A DNA stretch of 64,000 bases, from assembly GCF_025809055.1 (NCBI RefSeq), contig NZ_CP075529.1, forward strand, positions 868,001 through 932,000, read 5' to 3'. Of the stretch, positions 51,469-60,555 are shown piece after piece. Both the position numbers and the translations under genes were made by a program. The notes beneath the pieces were generated by a model, which worked only from the letters and a program-made list of their open reading frames with translations, had not been told where the DNA came from and searched no databases. This DNA comes from Devosia sp. GTDB taxonomy: Bacteria; Pseudomonadota; Alphaproteobacteria; Rhizobiales; Devosiaceae. Numbering within the stretch: position 1 is the first letter of the stretch; the number at the start of each line of letters is the position of its first letter.

Positions 51469-52002
51469 TTACTTCTTCTTGCCTTCTTTGCGGAAGACCT
51501 GCTCGTTGGCGTAACGCACGCCCTTGCCCTTGTAGGGCTCGGGGGGACGCCAGCCGCGGATCTCGGCCGCAACCTGGCCAACCTGCTGCTTGTCGATGCC
51601 GGTCACCACGATTTCGGTCGGGGCCGGAACGGCAAGGGTAATACCCTGGGGAGCCGCATAGACCACTTCATGGCTGAAACCAAGCGAGAGCTTGACATCC
51701 TTGCCCTGCATGGCGGCGCGGTAACCCACGCCCTGGATGGCGAGCTTCTTCTCGAAGCCGGCGCTCACACCAGTGACCATGTTCTGGATCAGCGCGCGGG
51801 TGGTACCCCAGGCAGCGCGAGCCTCGCGGGTGTCGTTCGCAGGCCCGACGACGACGCCGTCATCACCCTGCTCGACATTGACGATGTCCATGAGCTGAAG
51901 GCTCAGCTCGCCCTTCGGGCCCTTGGCGGAGACGGTGCGACCATTGATGGTGACCGTAACGCCGTTAACCGGGGCCACCGGTTTCTTGCCAGTACGTGAC
52001 AT
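51469..52002 (-). CDS. rplF: 50S ribosomal protein L6
   Basis: 177 residues in two L6 domains. MSRTGKKPVAPVNGVTVTI start, VKGPKGELS-type motif (here AKGPKGELSLQL), and PEPYKGKGVRYANEQVFRKE at the C-terminus, which reaches the GTPase-centre region of the large subunit. It follows rpsH after 47 bases. Confidence 0.97.
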   Translation of the reverse strand: MSRTGKKPVAPVNGVTVTINGRTVSAKGPKGELSLQLMDIVNVEQGDDGVVVGPANDTREARAAWGTTRALIQNMVTGVSAGFEKKLAIQGVGYRAAMQGKDVKLSLGFSHEVVYAAPQGITLAVPAPTEIVVTGIDKQQVGQVAAEIRGWRPPEPYKGKGVRYANEQVFRKEGKKK

Positions 52003-52049
52003 AATGCTTCCTTGAGTAATCGTCTTGCCGATCCTCTAAGCCCCAGGGC

Positions 52050-52448
52050 TTAGAAGACGCGGCAGAGTACCTCGCCACCCACATTGGCGGCCTTGGCTTC
52101 GTGGTCGGCCATCACACCCTTGGGGGTGGAGAGGATCGAGACACCCAGGCCATTGGCAACCTGCGGGATATTCTTGACGGATGCGTAAACCCGACGGCCC
52201 GGGCGCGAAACGCGCTCGATCGTCCGGATGACGCCTTCATTTTCCGAGTACTTGAGTTCAATCTCGTACTCGGCTGCGCCGTTCTCGAACTTCGTCTCCG
52301 AGTAGCCGCGGATGAAACCCTCGGACTGGAGAACGTCCAGCACGCGACCGCGCAGGGTCGAAGCCGGAGTCGAAACGGTATTCTTGCGACGCTCCTGGGC
52401 GTTGCGGATGCGGGTCAGCATATCGCCGATTGGATCGGAAAAGCTCAT
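52050..52448 (-). CDS. rpsH: 30S ribosomal protein S8
   Basis: 132 residues. SDPIGDMLTRIRNAQERRKN N-terminus, VISRPGRRVYASVKNIPQVA-type core (here ERVSRPGRRVYASVKNIPQV) and the STPKGVMADHEAKAANVGGE end. It binds helix 21 of 16S rRNA and in other bacteria represses the spc operon. Thirteen bases after rpsN. Confidence 0.97.
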   Translation of the reverse strand: MSFSDPIGDMLTRIRNAQERRKNTVSTPASTLRGRVLDVLQSEGFIRGYSETKFENGAAEYEIELKYSENEGVIRTIERVSRPGRRVYASVKNIPQVANGLGVSILSTPKGVMADHEAKAANVGGEVLCRVF

Positions 52449-52461
52449 CTGATGTTTCTCC

Positions 52462-52767
52462 TTACCAGCTCGACTTCACCAGACCCGGGATCATGCCCAG
52501 GTTGCCCAGCTGACGCAGGGCGATACGGCTCATCTTGAGCTTGCGATAGTAACCACGCGGGCGGCCCGACACTTCGCAACGGTTGCGAATGCGCACCTTG
52601 GCCGAATTGCGCGGCAGTTCAGCCAGCTTCAGGCTGGCCTTGAAACGCTCCTCGATGGGAGTGTCCTGGTTCTTGACGGTAGCCTTCAGCGCAGCGCGCT
52701 TGTCGGCATACTGCTTGGCCAGAGCGGCGCGCTTCTTGTTCTTTTCGATGGAGCTGGTCTTTGCCAT
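52462..52767 (-). CDS. rpsN: 30S ribosomal protein S14 (long, zinc-free form)
   Basis: 101 residues from the ATG at 52767. MAKTSSIEKNKKRAALAKQY and NRCEVSGRPRGYYRKLKMSR, then IALRQLGNLGMIPGLVKSSW. There is no CxxC pair, so this is the long C-minus form standard in Proteobacteria. It is in its usual place between rplE and rpsH. Confidence 0.97.
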   Translation of the reverse strand: MAKTSSIEKNKKRAALAKQYADKRAALKATVKNQDTPIEERFKASLKLAELPRNSAKVRIRNRCEVSGRPRGYYRKLKMSRIALRQLGNLGMIPGLVKSSW

Positions 52768-52798
52768 GTCCTGATCCTTTATCCCTTCCCTATGCCGC

Positions 52799-53356
52799 TT
52801 ACTGGCGGAACGGGAAGTTGAAAGCCTTGAGAAGCGCGCGGGCCTCATCATCGTTCTTGGCGGTCGTGGCGATCACGATGTCCATGCCCCAGACCTGATC
52901 GATCTGATCGTAGTTGATCTCGGGGAAAACGATGTGTTCCTTGATACCGAAGGCATAGTTGCCACGGCCGTCAAAGGCGTTCGGGTTGAGGCCGCGGAAG
53001 TCGCGGACGCGCGGCAGGGCGATGTTCACCAGGCGGTCCAGGAATTCATACATGCGCACCTTGCGAAGGGTAACCTTCACGCCGAGCGGCATGTTTTCAC
53101 GGACCTTGAAGCCGGCGATCGACTTGCGGGCGTGGGTGATGACCGGCTTCTGACCAGCGATCAGTTCCAGCTGGTCGGCAGCGGACTTGACCTTCTTGGA
53201 GTCATTGACGGCTTCGCCAACACCCATGTTCAGCACGATCTTGTCGAGCCGCGGTAGTTCCATGACGTTCTTGTAGTTGAACTGCTTGCTCAGTTCAGCC
53301 TTGACGGACTCGTCATAGTGGGTGCGCAGGCGCGGTACGTAAGCGGTCTCAGCCAT
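52799..53356 (-). CDS. rplE: 50S ribosomal protein L5
   Basis: 185 residues from the ATG at 53356, overlapping the rplX stop by 8 bases. LPRLDKIVLNMGVGEAVNDS, ITHARKSIAGFKVRENMPLG and LPRVRDFRGLNPNAFDGRGN with IFPEINYDQID-type ending (here VFPEINYDQID). It binds 5S rRNA and contacts P-site tRNA. The overlap suggests coupling to L24. Confidence 0.97.
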   Translation of the reverse strand: MAETAYVPRLRTHYDESVKAELSKQFNYKNVMELPRLDKIVLNMGVGEAVNDSKKVKSAADQLELIAGQKPVITHARKSIAGFKVRENMPLGVKVTLRKVRMYEFLDRLVNIALPRVRDFRGLNPNAFDGRGNYAFGIKEHIVFPEINYDQIDQVWGMDIVIATTAKNDDEARALLKAFNFPFRQ

Positions 53357-53660
53357 CGATCGCATCTCCGGTAGTCTTGGCGACGCGAGACTTGGCGCCG
53401 TCCTTGATCTGGAAACCGACGCGGGTCGGCTTGCCATTGGCATCAGCGACAGCCAGGTTGCTCAGATGGATCGGCGCTTCCTTGGTGAAGATGCCGGCAT
53501 CCTGCGAGGCAGTCTGCTTCTGGTGACGACGGACCAGGTTGATCCCCTGGACAATCGCGCGAGTTTCGGACGGAATGACAGACAGGACCTGACCGGTCTT
53601 GCCCTTGTCCTTGCCGGCCAGGACGACCACCTTGTCGCCCTTCTTGATCTTGGCGGCCAT
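53349..53660 (-). CDS. rplX: 50S ribosomal protein L24
   Basis: 103 residues. IKKGDKVVVLAGKDKGKTGQ is the KOW motif, followed by VIPSETRAIVQGINLVRRHQ. L24 is an assembly initiator on 23S rRNA. Its ATG shares one base with the rplN stop (TAATG), and its 3' end overlaps rplE by 8 bases. Confidence 0.97.
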   Translation of the reverse strand: MAAKIKKGDKVVVLAGKDKGKTGQVLSVIPSETRAIVQGINLVRRHQKQTASQDAGIFTKEAPIHLSNLAVADANGKPTRVGFQIKDGAKSRVAKTTGDAIDG

Positions 53661-54028
53661 TACAGCACCTCTGGAGCGAGCGAGATGATCTTCATCTGGT
53701 TCTTGGCGCGCAGCTCGCGCGGAACCGGTCCGAAGATACGGGTGCCGATCGGTTCCTTCTGATTGTTCAGAAGAACTGCGGCGTTCTTGTCGAAACGGAT
53801 GACGGTGCCATCGGGACGGCGGATGTCGGTTGCGGTGCGAACCACCACGGCCTTCATCACCTGGCCCTTTTTAACGCGGCCGCGCGGAATAGCGTCCTTG
53901 ACCGAAACGACAATAATGTCGCCGACCGAGGCGTACTTGCGATGCGAACCGCCCAGCACCTTGATGCACATGACACGACGGGCGCCGGAATTGTCCGCGA
54001 CGTCGAGATTGGACTGCATCTGGATCAT
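53660..54028 (-). CDS. rplN: 50S ribosomal protein L14
   Basis: 122 residues. MIQMQSNLDVADNSGARRVM start, GDIIVVSVKDAIPRGRVKKG-type core, IRFDKNAAVLLNNQKEPIGT and FGPVPRELR end. It forms an intersubunit bridge and is the docking site for silencing factor RsfS. A 64-base gap separates it from rpsQ. Confidence 0.98.
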   Translation of the reverse strand: MIQMQSNLDVADNSGARRVMCIKVLGGSHRKYASVGDIIVVSVKDAIPRGRVKKGQVMKAVVVRTATDIRRPDGTVIRFDKNAAVLLNNQKEPIGTRIFGPVPRELRAKNQMKIISLAPEVL

Positions 54029-54092
54029 AACTGGATGCCTTCTAATTTACCGGCAGCACCGTCACCCGGCGCGCCGACCTGAATTGTTTCTC

Positions 54093-54326
54093 TTACGCAG
54101 ACGGAACAAGCGTCCAACGCTTGTTCTTACTGATCGGCGCGGTTTCCTCGATCCACACGATCTGACCGATCTTGGCCACGTTGTTCTCGTCGTGGGCGTG
54201 GTACTTCTTGGAACGACGCACGGTCTTCTTGAGAAGCGGATGGGTGAAACGGCGCTCGACACGAACCACGATGGTCTTGTCATTGGCGTCGGAGACGACA
54301 GTCCCCTGCAAAACGCGCTTTGGCAT
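54093..54326 (-). CDS. rpsQ: 30S ribosomal protein S17
   Basis: 77 residues. MPKRVLQGTVVSDANDKTIV, VRVERRFTHPLLKKTVRRSK and KYHAHDENN span the OB-fold of S17, an early-assembling small-subunit protein. Twelve bases after rpmC. Confidence 0.97.
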   Translation of the reverse strand: MPKRVLQGTVVSDANDKTIVVRVERRFTHPLLKKTVRRSKKYHAHDENNVAKIGQIVWIEETAPISKNKRWTLVPSA

Positions 54327-54338
54327 GGGTTTTATTCC

Positions 54339-54533
54339 TTACTTAGCTGCGTTCTTTTGGGTCAGGATCGTCTTAATCCGCGCGATGTCGCGGCGGACTT
54401 CCTTGACCCGGGCCGGCTTTTCCAGCTGCTGGGTAGCACGCTGGAAACGCAGGTTGAACTGTTCTTTCTTCAGGTCGACGAGCTGATCTTTCAGTTCGTC
54501 TGCGGTCTTGGCCCGCACATCACTGGCTTTCAT
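54339..54533 (-). CDS. rpmC: 50S ribosomal protein L29
   Basis: 64 residues, a helical hairpin: KTADELKDQLVDLKKEQFNL, RFQRATQQLEKPARVKEVRR and DIARIKTILTQK. L29 lies at the polypeptide exit tunnel near L23. Eleven bases after rplP. Confidence 0.96.
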   Translation of the reverse strand: MKASDVRAKTADELKDQLVDLKKEQFNLRFQRATQQLEKPARVKEVRRDIARIKTILTQKNAAK

Positions 54534-54544
54534 GCTCGTGTTCC

Positions 54545-54958
54545 TTAGTCGGCAATACGCGTAACGATACGCGTGGTGATCGGCAGTTTCATTGCACCGA
54601 GGCGAAGCGCCTCCTTTGCAACGTCTTCGGGTACACCGTCAATCTCAAAAACGATGCGGCCTGGCTTAACGCGCGCGGCCCAGTACTCAACAGAACCCTT
54701 ACCCTTACCCATACGGACTTCGGTAGGCTTCTTGGAGACCGGCACGTCCGGGAAAATCCGGATCCAGACACGGCCCTGACGCTTCATCTCACGCGTGATT
54801 GCGCGACGAGCGGCTTCGATCTGGCGGGCAGTGACGCGTTCCGGCTCAGTGGCCTTCAGAGCGTACTGGCCGAATGCCAGGTCGGTACCACCCTTGGCCA
54901 GGCCATGGATGCGGCCCTTGTGGGCCTTGCGGAACTTAGTGCGCTTTGGTTGCAGCAT
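54545..54958 (-). CDS. rplP: 50S ribosomal protein L16
   Basis: 137 residues. MLQPKRTKFRKAHKGRIHGL start, GRVWIRIFPDVPVSKKPTEV, and RMGKGKGSVEYWAARVKPGR. The arginine that is hydroxylated in some bacteria lies in the VRMGKGKG segment. Binds near the A-site tRNA elbow. Fifteen bases after rpsC. Confidence 0.98.
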   Translation of the reverse strand: MLQPKRTKFRKAHKGRIHGLAKGGTDLAFGQYALKATEPERVTARQIEAARRAITREMKRQGRVWIRIFPDVPVSKKPTEVRMGKGKGSVEYWAARVKPGRIVFEIDGVPEDVAKEALRLGAMKLPITTRIVTRIAD

Positions 54959-54973
54959 AATGAACTAACCTTC

Positions 54974-55711
54974 TTATGCGCGTTCGCGGTCGCGATCGCC
55001 ACGCTCACGGCGCGGTTCGCGCTCGCTACGCTGGCCACCTTCACCACCTTCGGTGGCGCGACGTTCGTGAGCCGAAGGATCGTGCTCAAGGACTTCGCCC
55101 TTGAAGATCCAGACCTTGATACCGATGATGCCGTAAGTGGTTTCGGCTTCGGCGGTACCGTAGTCGATGTCGGCACGCAGGGTGTGCAGCGGCACGCGGC
55201 CTTCGCGGTACCATTCGGTACGAGCGATGTCGGCACCACCCAGACGCCCACCAACATTGACGCGGATACCACCGGCGCCCATGCGGATTGCGGTCTGAAC
55301 GGCACGCTTCATGGCACGGCGGAAGGCCACACGGCGTTCCAGCTGCTGGGCAATGCCCTGGGCAACCAGCGTCGCGTCGGTTTCCGGCTTGCGCACTTCA
55401 ACGATATTGATGTGCACTTCGCTGTCGGTGAACTTCTTCACCTTGGCGCGGATCTTGTCGATGTCTGCACCCTTCTTGCCGATCACGATGCCCGGGCGGG
55501 CAGTGTGGATCGACACGCGGCACTTGCGGTGCGGGCGCTCGATGACGATCTTGGAAACAGCGGCGGCCTTCAGGTCTTCCATCAGAGCCGTACGGATCTT
55601 CAGGTCTTCCTGCAGCAGCGTGCCATATTCGCCCTTGTTGGCGAACCAGCGGCTGTCCCAGGTACGGTTGATGCCGAGGCGGAAGCCGATCGGATTGATT
55701 TTCTGGCCCAT
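54974..55711 (-). CDS. rpsC: 30S ribosomal protein S3
   Basis: 245 residues. MGQKINPIGFRLGINRTWDS start and a KH domain with ARPGIVIGKKGADIDKIRAK. The C-terminal domain includes GGRLGGADIARTEWYREGRV. The last 35 residues are a highly charged Arg/Glu/Gly tail (ATEGGEGGQRSEREPRRERG), longer than in E. coli and typical of Hyphomicrobiales. Its ATG overlaps the rplV stop by one base. Confidence 0.98.
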   Translation of the reverse strand: MGQKINPIGFRLGINRTWDSRWFANKGEYGTLLQEDLKIRTALMEDLKAAAVSKIVIERPHRKCRVSIHTARPGIVIGKKGADIDKIRAKVKKFTDSEVHINIVEVRKPETDATLVAQGIAQQLERRVAFRRAMKRAVQTAIRMGAGGIRVNVGGRLGGADIARTEWYREGRVPLHTLRADIDYGTAEAETTYGIIGIKVWIFKGEVLEHDPSAHERRATEGGEGGQRSEREPRRERGDRDRERA

Positions 55712-56091
55712 TATGCGGCCTCCTCAACTTGCCGGACAACAATCGTCAGGTGCGAGAAGGGCTTCTCGATCCGCGACGAACGGCCACGGCCGCGAGCGGT
55801 GAAGCGCTTCATGACAAGCGAATTGCCCACATAGGCTTCGGCAACGACGAGGGCGTCGGTGTCCAGGCCATGGTTGTTTTCGGCATTGGCGATGGCGCTT
55901 TCCAGCACCTTCTTCACCTGGCCGGAGATGCGCTTGTGGCTGAATTCGAGATCGGCGAGAGCCCGCTCGACCTTCTTGCCACGGATCAACTGCGCGACGA
56001 GGTTCAGCTTCTGAGGGCTGATGCGCAGCATGCGCAGAACAGCCTTTGCCTCGTTATCCTTGAGAGCGCGCTCAGTCTTTGGCTTGCTCAT
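55711..56091 (-). CDS. rplV: 50S ribosomal protein L22
   Basis: 126 residues. AVLRMLRISPQKLNLVAQLI, NNHGLDTDALVVAEAYVGNS and the extended hairpin KRFTARGRGRSSRIEKPFSH that lines the exit tunnel. The macrolide-relevant loop appears intact. Three bases after rpsS. Confidence 0.97.
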   Translation of the reverse strand: MSKPKTERALKDNEAKAVLRMLRISPQKLNLVAQLIRGKKVERALADLEFSHKRISGQVKKVLESAIANAENNHGLDTDALVVAEAYVGNSLVMKRFTARGRGRSSRIEKPFSHLTIVVRQVEEAA

Positions 56092-56094
56092 CTC

Positions 56095-56373
56095 TTACTT
56101 CCTCTTGGCCTTCTTGTCGGCCGCGTGCCCGTAATAGGTACGGGTCGGAGCGAACTCACCGAACTTGTGACCGATCATTTCCTCGGTCACGGAGACCGGG
56201 ATATGCTTCTGGCCGTTGTGAACGCCGAACGTGACGCCAACGAACTGCGGCAGGATGGTCGAGCGACGGGACCAGATCTTGACCACGTCGTTGCGGCCAG
56301 AGGACTGGGCCTTCTCGGCCTTCTTGAGCAGATAGCCGTCGACGAACGGCCCCTTCCAGATTGAACGGGTCAT
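56095..56373 (-). CDS. rpsS: 30S ribosomal protein S19
   Basis: 92 residues. MTRSIWKGPFVDGYLLKKAE, WSRRSTILPQFVGVTFGVHN and GHKFGEFAPTRTYYGHAADK are the full S19 pattern. It forms a complex with S13 in the head. Three bases after rplB. Confidence 0.98.
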   Translation of the reverse strand: MTRSIWKGPFVDGYLLKKAEKAQSSGRNDVVKIWSRRSTILPQFVGVTFGVHNGQKHIPVSVTEEMIGHKFGEFAPTRTYYGHAADKKAKRK

Positions 56374-56376
56374 GTC

Positions 56377-57216
56377 TTACCTGCCCTTCTTCACGTGACG
56401 GCTGCGAACGATGAACTGGTCCGTCGCCTTATTGGAACGCGTACGCTTGCCCTTGGTCGGCTTGCCCCACGGAGAAACCGGATGACGGCCACCAGAGGTA
56501 CGGCCTTCACCACCACCATGCGGGTGGTCGACCGGGTTCATGGTCACGCCGCGGTTGACCGGCTTCTTGCCGAGCCAGCGGTTGCGACCGGCCTTGCCGA
56601 GCGAGGTGTTGGCGTGGTCCTGGTTGCTGACGGCACCGACGGTAGCCAGGCAGGAACCATGGACACGGCGCTGCTCACCCGAGTTGAGGCGCAGAATGGC
56701 CCAACCCTGGTCGCGGCCCACATACTGGGCATAGGCACCGGCGGAACGGGCGACCTGACCACCCTTGCGGGGCTTCAGCTCGATATTGTGCACGATCGTA
56801 CCGACCGGCATGCGTTCCAGCGGCATGGCATTGCCCGGCTTCACGTCGGCACCGTTCAGCGACGAGATGACCTTGTCGCCGGCAGCCAGACGCTGGGGAG
56901 CCACGATATAGGCGAGTTCGCCGTCTTCGTACTTCACCAAGGCGATCCAGGCCGTGCGGTTCGGATCGTATTCGAGACGTTCAACGGTCCCGACGACATC
57001 GAACTTCACGCGCTTGAAATCGATCATGCGATAGCTGCGCTTGTGACCACCACCGCGATGGAAGGCGGTGATGCGGCCACGATTGTTGCGGCCACCGGAT
57101 TTGCTGAGGCCTTCGGTCAAAGCCTTGACCGGAGCGCCCTTCCACAGTTCCGAACGATCGGTCGTGACCAGGGTACGACGGCCTTCGGAGGTGGGATTGT
57201 AAGTCTTTAGAGCCAT
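56377..57216 (-). CDS. rplB: 50S ribosomal protein L2
   Basis: 279 residues. MALKTYNPTSEGRRTLVTTD start, GRNNRGRITAFHRGGGHKRS, RRVHGSCLATVGAVSNQDH-type segment and the conserved MNPVDHPHGGGEGRTSGGRH with the histidine near the peptidyl transferase centre. Eighteen bases after rplW. Confidence 0.98.
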   Translation of the reverse strand: MALKTYNPTSEGRRTLVTTDRSELWKGAPVKALTEGLSKSGGRNNRGRITAFHRGGGHKRSYRMIDFKRVKFDVVGTVERLEYDPNRTAWIALVKYEDGELAYIVAPQRLAAGDKVISSLNGADVKPGNAMPLERMPVGTIVHNIELKPRKGGQVARSAGAYAQYVGRDQGWAILRLNSGEQRRVHGSCLATVGAVSNQDHANTSLGKAGRNRWLGKKPVNRGVTMNPVDHPHGGGEGRTSGGRHPVSPWGKPTKGKRTRSNKATDQFIVRSRHVKKGR

Positions 57217-57234
57217 TTGTCTGTCTCTCGTCCC

Positions 57235-57528
57235 TTAGAGGCCGGTCGAAATATCAATCGACTGACCATCAACCAGGGTCACAACGGCCTTCTTGACGTC
57301 GTTGCGGTTACCCAGGCGGCCGCGGAAGCGCTTCACCTTGCCCTTGCGGACCAGGGTGTTCACTGCCTTGACCTTGACCGAAAACAGCTGCTCGACGGCG
57401 GCCTTGATCTCGGTCTTGTTGGCGTCGATGGCGACGTCGAAGACGACCTGGTTGGCTTCAGAAGCCATGGTCGACTTTTCCGTCACAACGGGGTTACGGA
57501 TGATGTCGTATGCGGCAAGCTTGTTCAT
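57235..57528 (-). CDS. rplW: 50S ribosomal protein L23
   Basis: 97 residues. YDIIRNPVVTEKSTMASEAN start, VAIDANKTEIKAAVEQLFSV and VNTLVRKGKVKRFRGRLGNR. It is the tunnel-exit docking site for trigger factor and SRP. The ATG overlaps the rplD stop by 4 bases. Confidence 0.97.
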   Translation of the reverse strand: MNKLAAYDIIRNPVVTEKSTMASEANQVVFDVAIDANKTEIKAAVEQLFSVKVKAVNTLVRKGKVKRFRGRLGNRNDVKKAVVTLVDGQSIDISTGL

Positions 57529-58145
57529 GCGAACCTCGCTTCGAGCGCCTCAAGCGCTGCCTTGGTGAGGACGAGCTTGTCACGCTTCAGGATCGACACA
57601 ACGTTGATCCCCTGCACCGGCAGCACGTCGATATTCGGGATGTTGCGCGCGGCCAGAGCAAAGTTCTGGTCGACATTGGCACCATCGATGATCAGGGCGT
57701 TCGCCCATTCCAGCTTACCGAAGGTCGTACGCAGGGCTGCAGTCTTGGCTTCCTTCTGGACAACGCTGTCGATGACGATCAGCGAGCCAGCCTTGGCCTT
57801 GGACGACAGGGCATGCTTCAGCGCCAGGGCGCGGACCTTCTTGGGCAGGTCGATGGCATGGCTGCGCGGGGTCGGACCGAATGCACGGCCACCACCACGG
57901 AACTGGGGAGCCTTCCGGTCGCCGTGACGAGCGCCGCCCGAACCCTTCTGCTTCACGAACTTCTTGCCCGTGCGCGCGCCTTCCGACCGGTTCTTCACGT
58001 CATGCGTGCCGGCCATGGCCTTGAGCTGCTGGTAGCGAACCATGCGGTGAAGGATGTCGGGGCGGACTTCCAGGCCGAACACGTCGTCCTTGAGGTCGAC
58101 AGTACCGGCAGCCTTACCCTCGAGAGTGGTTACCTTGAGTTCCAT
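57525..58145 (-). CDS. rplD: 50S ribosomal protein L4
   Basis: 206 residues. Core loop GARTGKKFVKQKGSGGARHG followed by AFGPTPRSHAIDLPKKVRAL enters the exit tunnel. IDVLPVQGINVVSILKRDKL lies near the end. In E. coli L4 represses the S10 operon via its leader. Whether this occurs here is unknown. It starts immediately at the rplC stop (TAAATG). Confidence 0.98.
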   Translation of the reverse strand: MELKVTTLEGKAAGTVDLKDDVFGLEVRPDILHRMVRYQQLKAMAGTHDVKNRSEGARTGKKFVKQKGSGGARHGDRKAPQFRGGGRAFGPTPRSHAIDLPKKVRALALKHALSSKAKAGSLIVIDSVVQKEAKTAALRTTFGKLEWANALIIDGANVDQNFALAARNIPNIDVLPVQGINVVSILKRDKLVLTKAALEALEARFA

Positions 58146-58841
58146 TTACTTCGCTTCTCCCGCAGCTGCGGCCTCGAACGAACCCGGCAGGGTCACGTTC
58201 GCGGGAGCCGGCTTCTTGACGGCGTCTTTGATCATGATCCAAGCGCCCTTGGCGCCCGGGACCGAACCCTGGATCATGATCAGGCCACGCTCCACGTCGG
58301 TCCGGACGACCTTGACGTTCTGCGTGGTGATGCGACGATCGCCCATATGGCCCGGCATCTTCTTGTTCTTGAAGGTCTTGCCCGGATCCTGGCGGCCACC
58401 GGTCGAACCGATGGAGCGGTGGGAAACGGACACACCGTGCGAAGCACGCAGACCGCCAAAGTTCCAACGCTTCATACCACCGGCAAAACCCTTACCAATC
58501 GAGGTACCGGTCACATCGACCAGCTGGCCCTCGGAGAAGTGGTCGGCCTTAAGCGTGGCACCAACTTCGATCAGGTTGTCGGCATCGACGCGGAACTCAG
58601 CCACGTGACGCTTGGGTTCGACCTTGGCGACGGCGTACTGGCCGCGCTCAGCCTTGGAAATGTTCTTGGCCTTGGCCTGGCCGGCACCGAGCTGGAGGGC
58701 CACATAGCCGTCCTTCTCAAGCGTACGCTGGCCCACCACCTGGCAGTTCTGCAGTCCCAGCACCGTCACGGGGACGTGCGAGCCGTCCTCGACGAAGATG
58801 CGGGTCATCCCCAGCTTCTGTGCGATCAATCCAGAACGCAT
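58146..58841 (-). CDS. rplC: 50S ribosomal protein L3
   Basis: 231 residues. MRSGLIAQKLGMTRIFVEDG start, VDVTGTSIGKGFAGGMKRWN, and ASHGVSVSHRSIGSTGGRQD-type central extension towards the peptidyl transferase centre, including the glutamine site methylated by PrmB in some species. Follows rpsJ after an 82-base gap with a hairpin. Confidence 0.98.
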   Translation of the reverse strand: MRSGLIAQKLGMTRIFVEDGSHVPVTVLGLQNCQVVGQRTLEKDGYVALQLGAGQAKAKNISKAERGQYAVAKVEPKRHVAEFRVDADNLIEVGATLKADHFSEGQLVDVTGTSIGKGFAGGMKRWNFGGLRASHGVSVSHRSIGSTGGRQDPGKTFKNKKMPGHMGDRRITTQNVKVVRTDVERGLIMIQGSVPGAKGAWIMIKDAVKKPAPANVTLPGSFEAAAAGEAK

Positions 58842-58867
58842 CGGTTTTTACCTTCTCATTTGGCGCT

Positions 58868-58906
58868 CTGCCGGGTCATGGCTTCAGAGGACCCTTTTGG
58901 CGGCAG
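58868..58906 (-). promoter_or_regulatory. Hairpin in the rpsJ-rplC gap
   Basis: Two stacked stems: CTGCC/GGCAG (58868-58872 with 58902-58906) and GGGTC/GACCC (58873-58877 with 58890-58894), with a bulge containing TTTTGG on one side. It sits between rpsJ and rplC, so it may affect rplC translation. Function is inferred. Confidence 0.4.
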
Positions 58907-58923
58907 GCGCGGAAACTCGTTTC

Positions 58924-59232
58924 TTAGAGCTTGATTTCGACGTCGACGCCGGCGGCGAGATCGAGCTTCATCAGTGCATCGACCGTCTGGGGAGTCGGGT
59001 CCACAATGTCCAGGAGACGCTTGTGGGTCCGGATCTCAAACTGCTCGCGCGCCTTCTTGTCGATGTGCGGCGAACGGTTGACGGTGAACTTGTCGATGCG
59101 GGTCGGCAGCGGGATCGGGCCCCGTACCTGCGCACCCGTACGCTTGGCAGTGTTGACGATCTCGCGGGTCGAGGTGTCGAGCACGCGATGGTCAAACGCC
59201 TTGAGGCGGATGCGAATATTCTGACCGTTCAT
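58924..59232 (-). CDS. rpsJ: 30S ribosomal protein S10
   Basis: 102 residues from the ATG at 59232, the usual S10 length; an ATG at 59250 would add six residues. IRIRLKAFDHRVLDTSTREI, GPIPLPTRIDKFTVNRSPHI and THKRLLDIVDPTPQTVDALM. It is also NusE, the antitermination factor. First gene of the S10 segment, 67 bases after tuf. Confidence 0.98.
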   Translation of the reverse strand: MNGQNIRIRLKAFDHRVLDTSTREIVNTAKRTGAQVRGPIPLPTRIDKFTVNRSPHIDKKAREQFEIRTHKRLLDIVDPTPQTVDALMKLDLAAGVDVEIKL

Positions 59233-59256
59233 CTTCTCAAATCCTGACAAAATGGA

Positions 59257-59284
59257 TCGCGGCGCGCTGACACGCGCGCCGCGA
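59257..59284 (-). terminator. Strong GC hairpin between tuf and rpsJ
   Basis: TCGCGGCGCGC and its complement pair over 11 bases (59257-59267 with 59274-59284) around a 6-base loop, followed on the leftward strand by TCCATTTTGTC. It resembles a leaky intrinsic terminator or an RNA-processing stem at the str-S10 boundary. Confidence 0.5.
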
Positions 59285-59299
59285 AAGTCTTTGGGACGA

Positions 59300-60490
<1,191 letters not shown>

Positions 60491-60555
60491 CACTTTTCTC
60501 CAAATTCGTCAGCGCAATCGCCGACTTTCAGTTGAGTTTGTAGCTTGCGCTGTTG

